Of a stretch of 64,000 nt of DNA, positions 33,825-41,767 are shown in pieces. The DNA lies in the NCBI GenBank assembly GCA_944321505.1, contig CALULN010000003.1:62001-126000 (forward strand), in the 5' to 3' direction. The DNA is from Candidatus Methanomethylophilaceae archaeon. GTDB lineage: Archaea > Thermoplasmatota > Thermoplasmata > Methanomassiliicoccales > Methanomethylophilaceae. Each line of letters starts with the position of its first letter. Positions within the stretch are counted from its first letter, which is position 1. The notes under the pieces are model-generated. The model worked only from the letters and a program-made list of their open reading frames with translations. It had not been told where the DNA came from and did not search any database. A program made the translations under genes and the position numbers.

Positions 33825-34742
33825 ATGGAGAGCTCGGAGGACAGGCGGCTGAGGGGGTTCCTGGCGGAGCCTCCGCTGGGGATCCGCGGTCTGACCGCCG
33901 CGGAGCTTGAGGTGTTCGCCGCAGCGGTCACCCATCCCAGCCTGTCGGCCGAGGAGGCTGACCGGGGGAGGCACGTGCCGGACTACCAGCGCCTGGAGTT
34001 CCTGGGGGATTCGGTGATCAAGCATGCGGTCTGCGATTCTCTGTGCAGGTCGTACGACGATTCTGAGGACATCAACCGCCGCAAGGAGGACCTCATCGAG
34101 AACGCGAACCTGGCCCGGGTCCTGGAGCGGATAGGGGGCCATTCGGTCATCCGCATCAGCAGGAAGAACCTGGCCAACATGAATCCCGTCGGGGTGTCGC
34201 ACATACATGCGGACGTCCTCGAAGCCCTATGCGGTGCGGTGTTCGCCGTCCGCGGGCAGGAGGTGGCGCAGACACTGGCATGTAAGCTGCTGGGTCTGGA
34301 GGTCGGACACGATTTCGGTGCGGATGTCCCGTCTGCGCCCGCGGTGCACGTGTCGGAGCGTTTCACCGCCGGCCCGGTGTCTGACCGGTGCTCCGCGCTC
34401 GTAGCGGCAGCGGCTGCCGGCCCGGATTCGGACCACAGGCTCTGTAGAGCCAGATTGGCCATGATCGGGGATTCCGTCCTGGAGCTGACGGTGTCGTCCG
34501 CGGTCTTCGGGCACGGAGGCTTGGACGAGGGGGGCATGACATCGTTCCGCCAGACGGTCATGGAGTCGGATCGGCTGGGGGACTGGGTCTCCGAGGCGGA
34601 GCCCGCGCTGTTCCCCGACGGGACCTCACCCCGCGTCGCGGCTGAGACCTACAAGGCGGTGCTTGGCGCACTGGCCGTCTGCCACGGCTTCGGGAGGGCG
34701 TCGGATGCGGCATCGGAAGCCGTCCCTCTCCCAATTATATAG
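33825..34742 (+). CDS. Tandem RNase III-domain protein without dsRBD
   Basis: Two RNase III folds in one 305-residue chain. Domain 1 (about 25-155) has the signature YQRLEFLGDSVIK and HADVLEALCGAVF, with all four expected metal-site acids (E58, D62, D130, E133). Domain 2 (about 180-290) has RLAMIGDSVLELTV and VAAETYKAVLGALAV, in which the acids are A212, D216, E274 and K277, so its site is probably dead. No dsRNA-binding domain follows. The chain could fold as an intramolecular pseudo-dimer with one active site. RNase III is uncommon in archaea. The stop TAG is part of the TATA box of the next operon. Confidence 0.82.
   Translation: MESSEDRRLRGFLAEPPLGIRGLTAAELEVFAAAVTHPSLSAEEADRGRHVPDYQRLEFLGDSVIKHAVCDSLCRSYDDSEDINRRKEDLIENANLARVLERIGGHSVIRISRKNLANMNPVGVSHIHADVLEALCGAVFAVRGQEVAQTLACKLLGLEVGHDFGADVPSAPAVHVSERFTAGPVSDRCSALVAAAAAGPDSDHRLCRARLAMIGDSVLELTVSSAVFGHGGLDEGGMTSFRQTVMESDRLGDWVSEAEPALFPDGTSPRVAAETYKAVLGALAVCHGFGRASDAASEAVPLPII
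34733..34742 (+). promoter_or_regulatory. TATA box for the e2b2-rbcL-deoA operon
   Basis: AATTATATAG lies 22-31 bases before the e2b2 ATG, which predicts a leaderless mRNA. The final TAG of the element is the stop codon of the upstream tandem RNase III gene. Confidence 0.55.
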
Positions 34743-34763
34743 TCGCGACTCCGATTCCGGGTC

Positions 34764-35690
34764 ATGGACGTCTCATCCACGGCCGATGCGATAAGGAGCA
34801 TGGAGATTAGGGGTGCAGGGCGGATCGCCAGAGCCGGCGCCTCAGCGCTGAGGGAGCTGGCGATGTCCTACTCCGGCGATGCCGAGGGATTCGCGGCGGA
34901 GCTGGATGCGGCGAAGAGGACGCTCCTCGACTCCCGTCCCACGGCAGTATCTCTGTGGAACGGCGTGCATGCCGTTCTCAGAGGAGTCCGCGGATGCGGG
35001 GACGCGGATGCCATGAGGGAGAGGGTGATCGCCAACGCCGATGCCTTCATAGCACGTTCGGAGGCGGCGGTCAGGGAGATCTCCCGCATAGGCGCCAAGC
35101 GCATACAGGGCGGCGACGTCATAGTCACCCACTGCAACAGCAGCGCCGCAGTCGGGGTGCTGAAAGAGGCGCACGCCCAGGGGAAGAGGTTCAAGGTGTA
35201 CGCCACCGAGTCCCGCCCGTGGCGCCAGGGTCTGATCACGGCCAACGAGCTGGCGGACGCCGGCATAGACGTGACGCTGATCATAGACAGCGCCGTCAGA
35301 TCCGTCATGAAGCGTGCCGACAAGGTCTTCGTGGGGGCCGACACGGTCACGTCCCACGGGGCGCTGGTGAACAAGGTGGGGACATCCCAGGTGGCGCTGG
35401 CCGCCAGGGAGGCGAGGGTGCAGTTCTACGTCTGCGCCGAGACCTACAAGTTCTCGCCCATGACCCTCTTCGGCGACATGGTCACCATCGAGGAGCGCTC
35501 CAGGGAAGAGGTGGTGAAGGACGGGGAGGTGCGTCCGGAGGTCAAGATATTCAATCCGGTGTTTGACAGCACGCCGGCGGCGTACATAGACGCCATAATC
35601 ACGGAGGCGGGGATGATATCCCCCGGCTCCGTCTATCAGGTGATGGTAGAGAGCCTCGGAGAGGAGGCATTCAGGGTAGAGGGAGATTGA
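34764..35690 (+). CDS. e2b2: Ribose-1,5-bisphosphate isomerase
   Basis: Converts ribose-1,5-bisphosphate to ribulose-1,5-bisphosphate, 308 residues, eIF2B-related. Catalytic C124 lies in THCNSSAAVG, D193 in FVGADTVTSHGALVNKVGT, and ATESRPWRQG binds phosphate. It is the middle step of the archaeal AMP pathway and is followed, one base apart, by form III RubisCO and then AMP phosphorylase. It is in the same reading frame as the upstream RNase III gene, separated by TAG and seven codons. Confidence 0.93.
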   Translation: MDVSSTADAIRSMEIRGAGRIARAGASALRELAMSYSGDAEGFAAELDAAKRTLLDSRPTAVSLWNGVHAVLRGVRGCGDADAMRERVIANADAFIARSEAAVREISRIGAKRIQGGDVIVTHCNSSAAVGVLKEAHAQGKRFKVYATESRPWRQGLITANELADAGIDVTLIIDSAVRSVMKRADKVFVGADTVTSHGALVNKVGTSQVALAAREARVQFYVCAETYKFSPMTLFGDMVTIEERSREEVVKDGEVRPEVKIFNPVFDSTPAAYIDAIITEAGMISPGSVYQVMVESLGEEAFRVEGD

Positions 35691-35691
35691 G

Positions 35692-36924
35692 ATGGCTACA
35701 TACATGCATCTAGGAGAGCAGGTGGACCCCGACGAGTACGTCGTGTGCGAGTACAGGGTCACCACCGACATCCCGATGGAGAAGGCAGCGGCCTCCATAG
35801 CCGCGGAGCAGTCCACCGGGACATGGACGGACCTGACCACGACCACCGAGAGGATCGTCGGCGACTACGGGGCGAAGGTCCTGTCTATCGAGGGGGACAG
35901 GACCGTCATAGCCTATCCGGTGGAGGATTTCAGCATCGACGTGGGCGGTGTGCCGCAGATACTGTCGGTCATAGCCGGGAACCTGTTCGGACTGGAGTCC
36001 ATCGGGAAGCTCAGGCTGGAGGACGTGACCTTCCCCAAGTGCATCACGGATATGTTCCCGGGCCCGAGGTTCGGCGCATCGGGGCTCAGGCGCATACTGG
36101 ACCGTCCGGAGAAGCCTCTGGTGGGAACCATCGTCAAGCCGAAGATCGGACTGCCGCCGAAGGAGACAGCCGATTACGTCTACGAGGCCGGTGCGGGAGG
36201 GCTGACCAACAGCAAGGACGACGAGACCCTGACGGACCAGAGGTTCTGCCCCATCGAGGACAGGACGGTGGCGGTGGCGGAGGCCCTGGACCGTCTGGAG
36301 TCCGAGGGGCACAGGATGGTTCACGCCGTCAACGTGAGCACCAACGGCGACAGGATAGTCGAGCTGGCGGAGAAGGTCCAGTCCTGGGGTGCCAGGGAGA
36401 TCATGGTGGATGTCATAACCTGCGGGTTCGCCGCCGTCCAGGCCCTGGCGGAGGACCCGTCCATAAAGGTGCCGATACACGTCCACAGGACCATGCACGG
36501 GGCGCTGACAAGGGATCCGCTTCATGGGATCTCCATGCTGCCCATCGCCAAGCTGGTGAGGATGTGCGGAGGGGATGCTCTGCACATAGGCACGCTGGGA
36601 GTGGGCAAGATGTCCGGGAACCCGGCAGGCGACCTGGCCAACCTGCATGCCTGCCTGGATCCCATGGGAGGGTACAGGGAGATCATGCCCGTGTGCTCCG
36701 GAGGGGTGTTCCCCGGCATGGTGGGCACCATGGTGAAGCGCTCGGGATTCAACGTGCAGATACAGGCAGGCGGAGGCGTCGCAGGGCACCCCGGAGGTGT
36801 CCGTGCGGGTGCCAGGGCCATGTGCCAGGCCGTGGATGCGGCCTTCGCCGGCATACCCGTGGCGGAGTATGCGGAAACCCATCCGGAACTGAAGACCGCT
36901 CTCGACAGGTGGGGTACGAGATGA
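35692..36924 (+). CDS. rbcL: Form III RubisCO large subunit
   Basis: Carboxylates ribulose-1,5-bisphosphate to two 3-phosphoglycerates, 410 residues. Catalytic residues appear intact: K149 and K151 in GTIVKPKIG, carbamylated K175 with D177 and E178 in NSKDDE, H265 in HVHRTMHG, loop-6 K306 in GTLGVGKMSG, S336 in CSGGVFPG and the GGGVAGHPGG phosphate loop. The segment before the carbamyl Lys reads GGLTNS rather than the more usual GGLDFT. Operon context (R15P isomerase, AMP phosphorylase) points to form III-b and nucleotide salvage, not a Calvin cycle. Overlaps deoA by ATGA. Confidence 0.96.
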   Translation: MATYMHLGEQVDPDEYVVCEYRVTTDIPMEKAAASIAAEQSTGTWTDLTTTTERIVGDYGAKVLSIEGDRTVIAYPVEDFSIDVGGVPQILSVIAGNLFGLESIGKLRLEDVTFPKCITDMFPGPRFGASGLRRILDRPEKPLVGTIVKPKIGLPPKETADYVYEAGAGGLTNSKDDETLTDQRFCPIEDRTVAVAEALDRLESEGHRMVHAVNVSTNGDRIVELAEKVQSWGAREIMVDVITCGFAAVQALAEDPSIKVPIHVHRTMHGALTRDPLHGISMLPIAKLVRMCGGDALHIGTLGVGKMSGNPAGDLANLHACLDPMGGYREIMPVCSGGVFPGMVGTMVKRSGFNVQIQAGGGVAGHPGGVRAGARAMCQAVDAAFAGIPVAEYAETHPELKTALDRWGTR

Positions 36925-38417
36925 AGCTCAAGGCAAGATCCTATGACGTGGACCTCTCCGAGCCCTCCGTCATCCTCCACGACGCAGACTGCGTGCAGAT
37001 CGGGGTGAGGGAGAACGACCGCGTCCGCATCGAGGGGAAGGACTCCTGGATCGCGCTGGTGGACAAGTCCGACTCCATCCTGAAGAAGGGGGAGGTGCTC
37101 ATCGCGGAGATCCAGATGGAGAAGTACGGCATCAAGGACGGAGAGGTCCTGGAGGTGGTGTACTCCCCGAAGCCGGATTCCGTGAACTACATCCGCAGGA
37201 AGATGGACGGCGAGAAGCTGTCCAAGGACGAGATCCGCGCGGTGGTGGACGACATCCTGGAGTCCCGCCTGTCGAAGATAGAGGTGTCAGCCTGGCTCAC
37301 CTCGCTGTACATCAACGGGATGGACCTGGAGGAGATCGCCCACTTCACCAACGCCATGGTGGATACCGGGGACCGCATCCAGTTCCAGAGGCAGCCCGTC
37401 TTCGACTTCCACAGCGTCGGCGGCGTGCCCGGGAACAAGATAACCCCTATCGTGGTGTCCATCGTCGCGGCGGCCGGACTCATGCTCCCGAAGACGTCGT
37501 CCCGCGCCATCAGCAGCGCCTGCGGCACGTCCGACTTCGTGGAGACCTTCTGCAACGTGGAGCTCTCCGCGCAGCAGGTCAGGGACATATCCGAAGAGGT
37601 CGGAGGTGTGTTCGCCTGGGGCGGGTCCATGAACCTGGCCCCGGTGGACGATATCGTGATCAAGATCGAGCATCCCCTGGGCATCAACCCCAGAGCGCAG
37701 ATGCTGGCGTCCATCATGAGCAAGAAGCTGGCCATTGGCGCCACCCATCTGGTGGTGGACATCCCCACCGGCAGGGGGACCAAGGTGCCCACTCTGGAGA
37801 AGGCCAGGGAGTACGTGTCCGATTTCACCACCCTCGGCCGCATGCTCGGAATGAGGGTGGAGTGCGCGGTGACCTACGGCGACCAGCCCGTCGGCCAGGC
37901 CGTCGGCCCGAATCTGGAGGCCAGGGAGTGCATCCGCATCCTCGAGGGGGAGAAGCATCCCTCCAGCGTCATAGAGAAGGCCTGCGAGTGCGCCGGCATG
38001 ATACTGGAGATGGGCGGCATACCCAACGGCGTCGACCGTGCCAGGGAGATACTGGAGTCCGGGGCCGCCCACGAGAAGTTCATGGAGATCGTCGTCGCCC
38101 AGGGCGGCAGACCAGATCTGAAGTCGTCGGACCTGAAGCCCGGGGAGTTCAGCTACGACATCGTCTCCACCAAATCCGGGTACGTCCACGGCATCGACAA
38201 CAAGGCCATCGTCAGCATAGCCAAGGCCTGCGGCGCTCCCACCGACAAGGGGGCCGGTCTGCTCATCATGAAGAAGCGCGGGCAGCGGGTGGAGAAGGGA
38301 GACGTCCTCCTGACCGTCCACGCCGACACCGAGGCCAAGGCGCAGCGTGCGAAGGAGACCGCCCTCCGTCTGGGGCCGGTGCATATAGAGGGGATGCTCA
38401 TCGAGAAGGGAGTCTGA
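36921..38417 (+). CDS. deoA: AMP phosphorylase
   Basis: Phosphorolyses AMP (also CMP/UMP) to base and ribose-1,5-bisphosphate, 498 residues. It has an extra N-terminal domain of about 85 residues characteristic of archaeal AMP phosphorylase, then the nucleoside phosphorylase II fold. FHSVGGVPGNKITPI, SSRAISSACGTSDFVET and GRGTKVPTLEKA are the phosphate and nucleoside sites. First enzyme of the pathway although last of the three genes. It overlaps the deacetylase-like gene by TGATG. Confidence 0.95.
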   Translation: MKLKARSYDVDLSEPSVILHDADCVQIGVRENDRVRIEGKDSWIALVDKSDSILKKGEVLIAEIQMEKYGIKDGEVLEVVYSPKPDSVNYIRRKMDGEKLSKDEIRAVVDDILESRLSKIEVSAWLTSLYINGMDLEEIAHFTNAMVDTGDRIQFQRQPVFDFHSVGGVPGNKITPIVVSIVAAAGLMLPKTSSRAISSACGTSDFVETFCNVELSAQQVRDISEEVGGVFAWGGSMNLAPVDDIVIKIEHPLGINPRAQMLASIMSKKLAIGATHLVVDIPTGRGTKVPTLEKAREYVSDFTTLGRMLGMRVECAVTYGDQPVGQAVGPNLEARECIRILEGEKHPSSVIEKACECAGMILEMGGIPNGVDRAREILESGAAHEKFMEIVVAQGGRPDLKSSDLKPGEFSYDIVSTKSGYVHGIDNKAIVSIAKACGAPTDKGAGLLIMKKRGQRVEKGDVLLTVHADTEAKAQRAKETALRLGPVHIEGMLIEKGV

Positions 38418-39241
38418 TGCGCAGGCTCTGCTTCACGGTGGATCTGGACCGCGACGTCAACGACGCTGTGGCGGGGTCGTCCGCCGCCGTGTCTCTGGAC
38501 CGCGGGGACGGCAATGCGCCCAGGTTCTCGTCCTGCGCCGAAGGCACGGAGGTCCTGATCGATCTCCTGGACGAGATGGGCATCAGGGCCACCTTCTTCT
38601 GCGAGGCCACGGCCCTGAGGCGCTCCGGCATGGGCCGGGTCATCTCCGGCCATGAGATCGGGTTCCACGGTCTGGATCATGAGGACTTCACCGGCGCCCG
38701 CACCGGCATCCGCATGGATCAGGGCGCCATGAGGGAGGCGGTGGAGCGCGGGATCTGCATGATACGGGACGATGCCGGGGCGTCTCCGAGAGGATTCAGA
38801 TCGCCGTACATGGATCCGGACGAGGGCATGCTGGACTTCCTGCCTGAGTACGGGTTCACCTACGACTCGTCGCGCTATGCGTACGTATCGCCTGACACAG
38901 ACGCCTACCTCCTGGGGAACGGCCTGGCGGAGGTCCCCGCCGTCAAGGGCAGGGACGCCGGCGGGAAGACTGTCACGTCCTATCTCTGGCCGATGCACGA
39001 GGGGCTCCGCCGCCCGGAGGACTTCGTCGGCCTGGGCGAGGCGGTGGAGGACGGCACATTCGTGCTGGCAACCCACACCTGGCACATGGTGGAGTCCCGG
39101 TCCGGCGGGCGCATGTCCCAGGAGCGTGCGGAATCCAACCTGGCGGACGTCCGCGAAGTGCTCGCAGGGCTGCTGGATGCGGGATTCCGGCCGATGACCG
39201 TCTCGGAGGCCCTGGAAGGGAGGGTTTTGAGGTCCCGCTAA
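38417..39241 (+). CDS. Polysaccharide deacetylase-like (NodB fold) protein
   Basis: Metal-dependent deacetylase-type fold, 274 residues. The expected acidic motif is TVDLDRD at the N-terminus. GHEIGFHGLDHEDF contributes the two metal His, and FRSPYMDPDEGMLDF and TFVLATHTWHM are later family motifs. No signal peptide is visible, so it is probably cytoplasmic. The real substrate is unknown. The TGATG overlap with AMP phosphorylase puts it in the nucleotide salvage operon. The TAA stop is part of the folD TATA region. Confidence 0.75.
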   Translation: MRRLCFTVDLDRDVNDAVAGSSAAVSLDRGDGNAPRFSSCAEGTEVLIDLLDEMGIRATFFCEATALRRSGMGRVISGHEIGFHGLDHEDFTGARTGIRMDQGAMREAVERGICMIRDDAGASPRGFRSPYMDPDEGMLDFLPEYGFTYDSSRYAYVSPDTDAYLLGNGLAEVPAVKGRDAGGKTVTSYLWPMHEGLRRPEDFVGLGEAVEDGTFVLATHTWHMVESRSGGRMSQERAESNLADVREVLAGLLDAGFRPMTVSEALEGRVLRSR

Positions 39242-39249
39242 TATTATAA
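39240..39249 (+). promoter_or_regulatory. TATA box for folD
   Basis: AATATTATAA lies 25-34 bases before the folD ATG. It begins within the TAA stop of the deacetylase-like gene. Confidence 0.5.
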
Positions 39250-39273
39250 GAAGGGGAGGGGGTTTGGGAGCGT

Positions 39274-40149
39274 ATGGCATCCATGCTCATCTCCGGAACC
39301 GAGATATCGGAGCAGATATACGGCGAGCTCCGCGCGAGGATCGCGGCACTGAAGGAGCACGGTATCACCCCCGGGCTGGCGGTGGTGCTGGTCGGAGAGG
39401 ATCCCGCTTCCCAGACCTATGTCAGGATGAAGGGCAGGAAGTGTGAGGAGCTGGGGATGCACTCGGTGACGATAACGCTGCCCGCGGACACGCCCGAGGA
39501 CGTCCTTCTGGGGAGGATTGCGGAGCTGAACGCGGACCCTGCCATCAACGGGTTCCTGGTTCAGCTGCCGCTGCCGGGCCACATCGACGAGGACAAGGTC
39601 ATCGAGGCCATCGACCCCGCCAAGGACGTGGACGGCTTCCACCCGGTGAACGTGGGGAGGATGCTGATCGGCAAGCCCGGGTTCCTGCCCGCCACCCCCG
39701 CCGGCGTCATGGAGATGCTGCGCCGCTCCGGCGTGGAGACGGCCGGGAAGCATGTGGTCATCGTGGGCAGGAGCAACATCGTGGGCAAGCCCATGGCCGC
39801 GCTCCTGGTGCAGAAGGGGGCCGATGCCACGGTGACGGTGGCCCATTCGTGCACGTCGGACCTGGCTGAGGTCACCCGCACCGCGGACATACTGATCGCC
39901 GCAGTGGGGAAGCCCCGCTTCATCACCGCCGACATGGTGAAGGAGGGGGCGGTGGTGATCGATGAGGGCACCAACCGCATCGACGACCCGACGCACCCCA
40001 AGGGCTCCAGGCTGGTGGGCGATGTGGACTTCGAGGCCGTGAAGGACAGGGCCTCCGCCATAACCCCGGTGCCCAAGGGCGTGGGCCCTATGACCATATG
40101 CATGCTCATGGCCAATGCCGTGAAGGCGGCCGAGGAGCAGTCACGCTAA
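39274..40149 (+). CDS. folD: Methylene-THF dehydrogenase / cyclohydrolase
   Basis: Bifunctional one-carbon enzyme interconverting methylene-, methenyl- and formyl-tetrahydrofolate, 291 residues. Motifs: catalytic Lys in QTYVRMKGRKCEELG, QLPLPGHIDEDKV, DPAKDVDGFHPVNVG, and the NAD(P)-binding VIVGRSNIVGKPMA. Its presence suggests that folate, besides methanopterin, carries one-carbon units here; the pterin specificity is not readable by eye. ATG at 39274 has GGGAG close upstream; an ATG at 39283 is an alternative. Confidence 0.94.
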   Translation: MASMLISGTEISEQIYGELRARIAALKEHGITPGLAVVLVGEDPASQTYVRMKGRKCEELGMHSVTITLPADTPEDVLLGRIAELNADPAINGFLVQLPLPGHIDEDKVIEAIDPAKDVDGFHPVNVGRMLIGKPGFLPATPAGVMEMLRRSGVETAGKHVVIVGRSNIVGKPMAALLVQKGADATVTVAHSCTSDLAEVTRTADILIAAVGKPRFITADMVKEGAVVIDEGTNRIDDPTHPKGSRLVGDVDFEAVKDRASAITPVPKGVGPMTICMLMANAVKAAEEQSR

Positions 40150-40162
40150 CGGAGAGAATCCA

Positions 40163-40807
40163 ATGATGAGAGAATGCGAGGACCACGGATACTTCCGCGA
40201 CGAGGTCTGTCCCGTCTGCGGCGAGGAAGGAAGGTTCCTGATGAACGACTTCGAGATGGAGAGGCTCGGCAGGCAGATGGCGGGCATCCTGCGCCACGGG
40301 AAGTACGACCTCCCCATGGACGACAGGGGCTTCGTCCGCACAAGGGACCTGATCTCCGCCATCAAGGAGCACAACCCCAGGATGCACTGGCTCAGGCCCC
40401 ATCACGTCATCGCTCTGGTGGAGACGGACCCCAAGGGCAGGTACCAGATCTCCGGGGACACCATCCGCGCCACCTACGGGCATACCATCGACCTCGACCT
40501 GAGGCTCCCCACAGACAACATCCCCGACGAGCTCTACTATCCCGCTTCCGAGGATGAGGCAGAGATCATACTCGAGGTGGGGCTGAAGCCCTCCGACAGG
40601 GCGAAGGTGCATCTCTCGCTCACCTATCAGGATGCTTACAACGCCGGCTCCGTCCGTCTGGACCAGCCGGTCATACTCGCCATCGACGTGGACCGCTGCT
40701 TCGACGAGGGATACGACATCGGCAGGGCCGGGAAGACCGTGTTCCTCTGCGACCAGGTGCCCGCGGACTGCATACGCATAATCCACGAAGAGGAGCTCAA
40801 CGACTGA
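40163..40807 (+). CDS. kptA: RNA 2'-phosphotransferase KptA/Tpt1
   Basis: NAD-dependent removal of an internal 2'-phosphate from RNA, 214 residues. An N-terminal Cys motif (CEDHGYFRDEVCPVCG) probably binds zinc, as in archaeal KptA. The catalytic region has LRHGKYDLPMDDRGFV, GRYQISGDTIRATYGH and EVGLKPSDRAKVHLS. GGAGAG lies six bases before the first of two adjacent ATGs. Marker 11 follows after the overlapping GAGGTG ribosome binding site. Together with RtcA in this window it suggests active RNA end repair. Confidence 0.9.
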   Translation: MMRECEDHGYFRDEVCPVCGEEGRFLMNDFEMERLGRQMAGILRHGKYDLPMDDRGFVRTRDLISAIKEHNPRMHWLRPHHVIALVETDPKGRYQISGDTIRATYGHTIDLDLRLPTDNIPDELYYPASEDEAEIILEVGLKPSDRAKVHLSLTYQDAYNAGSVRLDQPVILAIDVDRCFDEGYDIGRAGKTVFLCDQVPADCIRIIHEEELND

Positions 40808-40816
40808 GGTGCCCCG

Positions 40817-41767
40817 ATGTCGCAGATACTCAGGCCGGACCAGGTTCGCCAGCGCTACGGGGAGATGTTCTGCCAGGGTTTCTTCACCATGGTGGACGAG
40901 AAGGCGGGACGCGCCAGGATAGTGGAGGTCTGCCAGGCCAAGGGCCCCAAGGAGTGGGACATAGTCAACCGCCGCCGCACAGGCGGCATCATCAGCGGGA
41001 TACGCGAGGAGGGGTCCATGCTGATCATGGACACCGTCATCGGCGACGCCGACCTCAGGTTCGGAGCCGCATCCTCCGAGCTGGGTGCGCAGGGCGTGTA
41101 CTCCCTGAAGGTGGAGGGTGACCGCGTCCGCACCAAGTGGAGGGGCATGGCCGGAGCCTCCGTGGGCGTGGGGGCCTGCATCCCCCAGTGCCCGGACGTC
41201 ATCGAGACCGTCTACGACGACGATGTGAGGATCGGCGGCGGCAACACCGTGGACGTGGAAATCGTCTCCCCGAAGCTCATCCGCGCCGTCATCGGCATCG
41301 ACGATACCGACACCTGCGAGAAGGGCGCCACCTGGGTCACCGGTCTGAAGATGGCCCAGTCCTGTCCCTACGGCAGGTTCCTGGAGCACAAGATCATTCA
41401 GCTGAACCCCAAGGCGCCCAACAAGACCACCAACTGCTGCTCCACCTCCGTCAGCTTCGCCGTGTCCGAGGAGGACCTGCCGAAGCTGGTGGACTACGCG
41501 GTGGACTACGTCCGCAAGGCAACTGTCGCCCACGACACCGTGGTCACGGTGTTCACCGGCCTGGAGATCCCCGAGCCGCTGAGGGAGTGGTCCTGGAGCG
41601 CCAAGTCCGTCCTCTACACGGTGGACGACGCCCGCAGGGTGGCTGAGGAGAACGGCGTCCGCATAATCGAGGTCACCGGGCCCAAGGGCTCGGTGGGAGC
41701 CGTGGCGGCCATAGGCTGCACCGACATGGGCCTCCGCGCCGCGGGGGTCCCGGAGGATTTCGAATGA
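40817..41767 (+). CDS. Methanogenesis marker protein 11
   Basis: Methanogen-specific protein of 316 residues, which I recognise as marker 11. Key features are AVIGIDDTDTCEKGATWV, resembling the IDDTD motif of TiaS-type tRNA agmatinylcytidine synthetases, and a Cys-rich TTNCCSTSVSF. The biochemical role is unknown; the TiaS-like segment hints at ATP-dependent chemistry on RNA or a small molecule. ATG at 40817 follows GAGGTG. ATGA overlap with uppS. It supports a methanogenic host. Confidence 0.82.
   Translation: MSQILRPDQVRQRYGEMFCQGFFTMVDEKAGRARIVEVCQAKGPKEWDIVNRRRTGGIISGIREEGSMLIMDTVIGDADLRFGAASSELGAQGVYSLKVEGDRVRTKWRGMAGASVGVGACIPQCPDVIETVYDDDVRIGGGNTVDVEIVSPKLIRAVIGIDDTDTCEKGATWVTGLKMAQSCPYGRFLEHKIIQLNPKAPNKTTNCCSTSVSFAVSEEDLPKLVDYAVDYVRKATVAHDTVVTVFTGLEIPEPLREWSWSAKSVLYTVDDARRVAEENGVRIIEVTGPKGSVGAVAAIGCTDMGLRAAGVPEDFE

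Noticed and set aside
33825-35690. RNase III-isomerase fusion through amber readthrough
   Set aside because: No functional link between the two enzymes, the TAG belongs to a good TATA box for the second gene, and both proteins are complete on their own.
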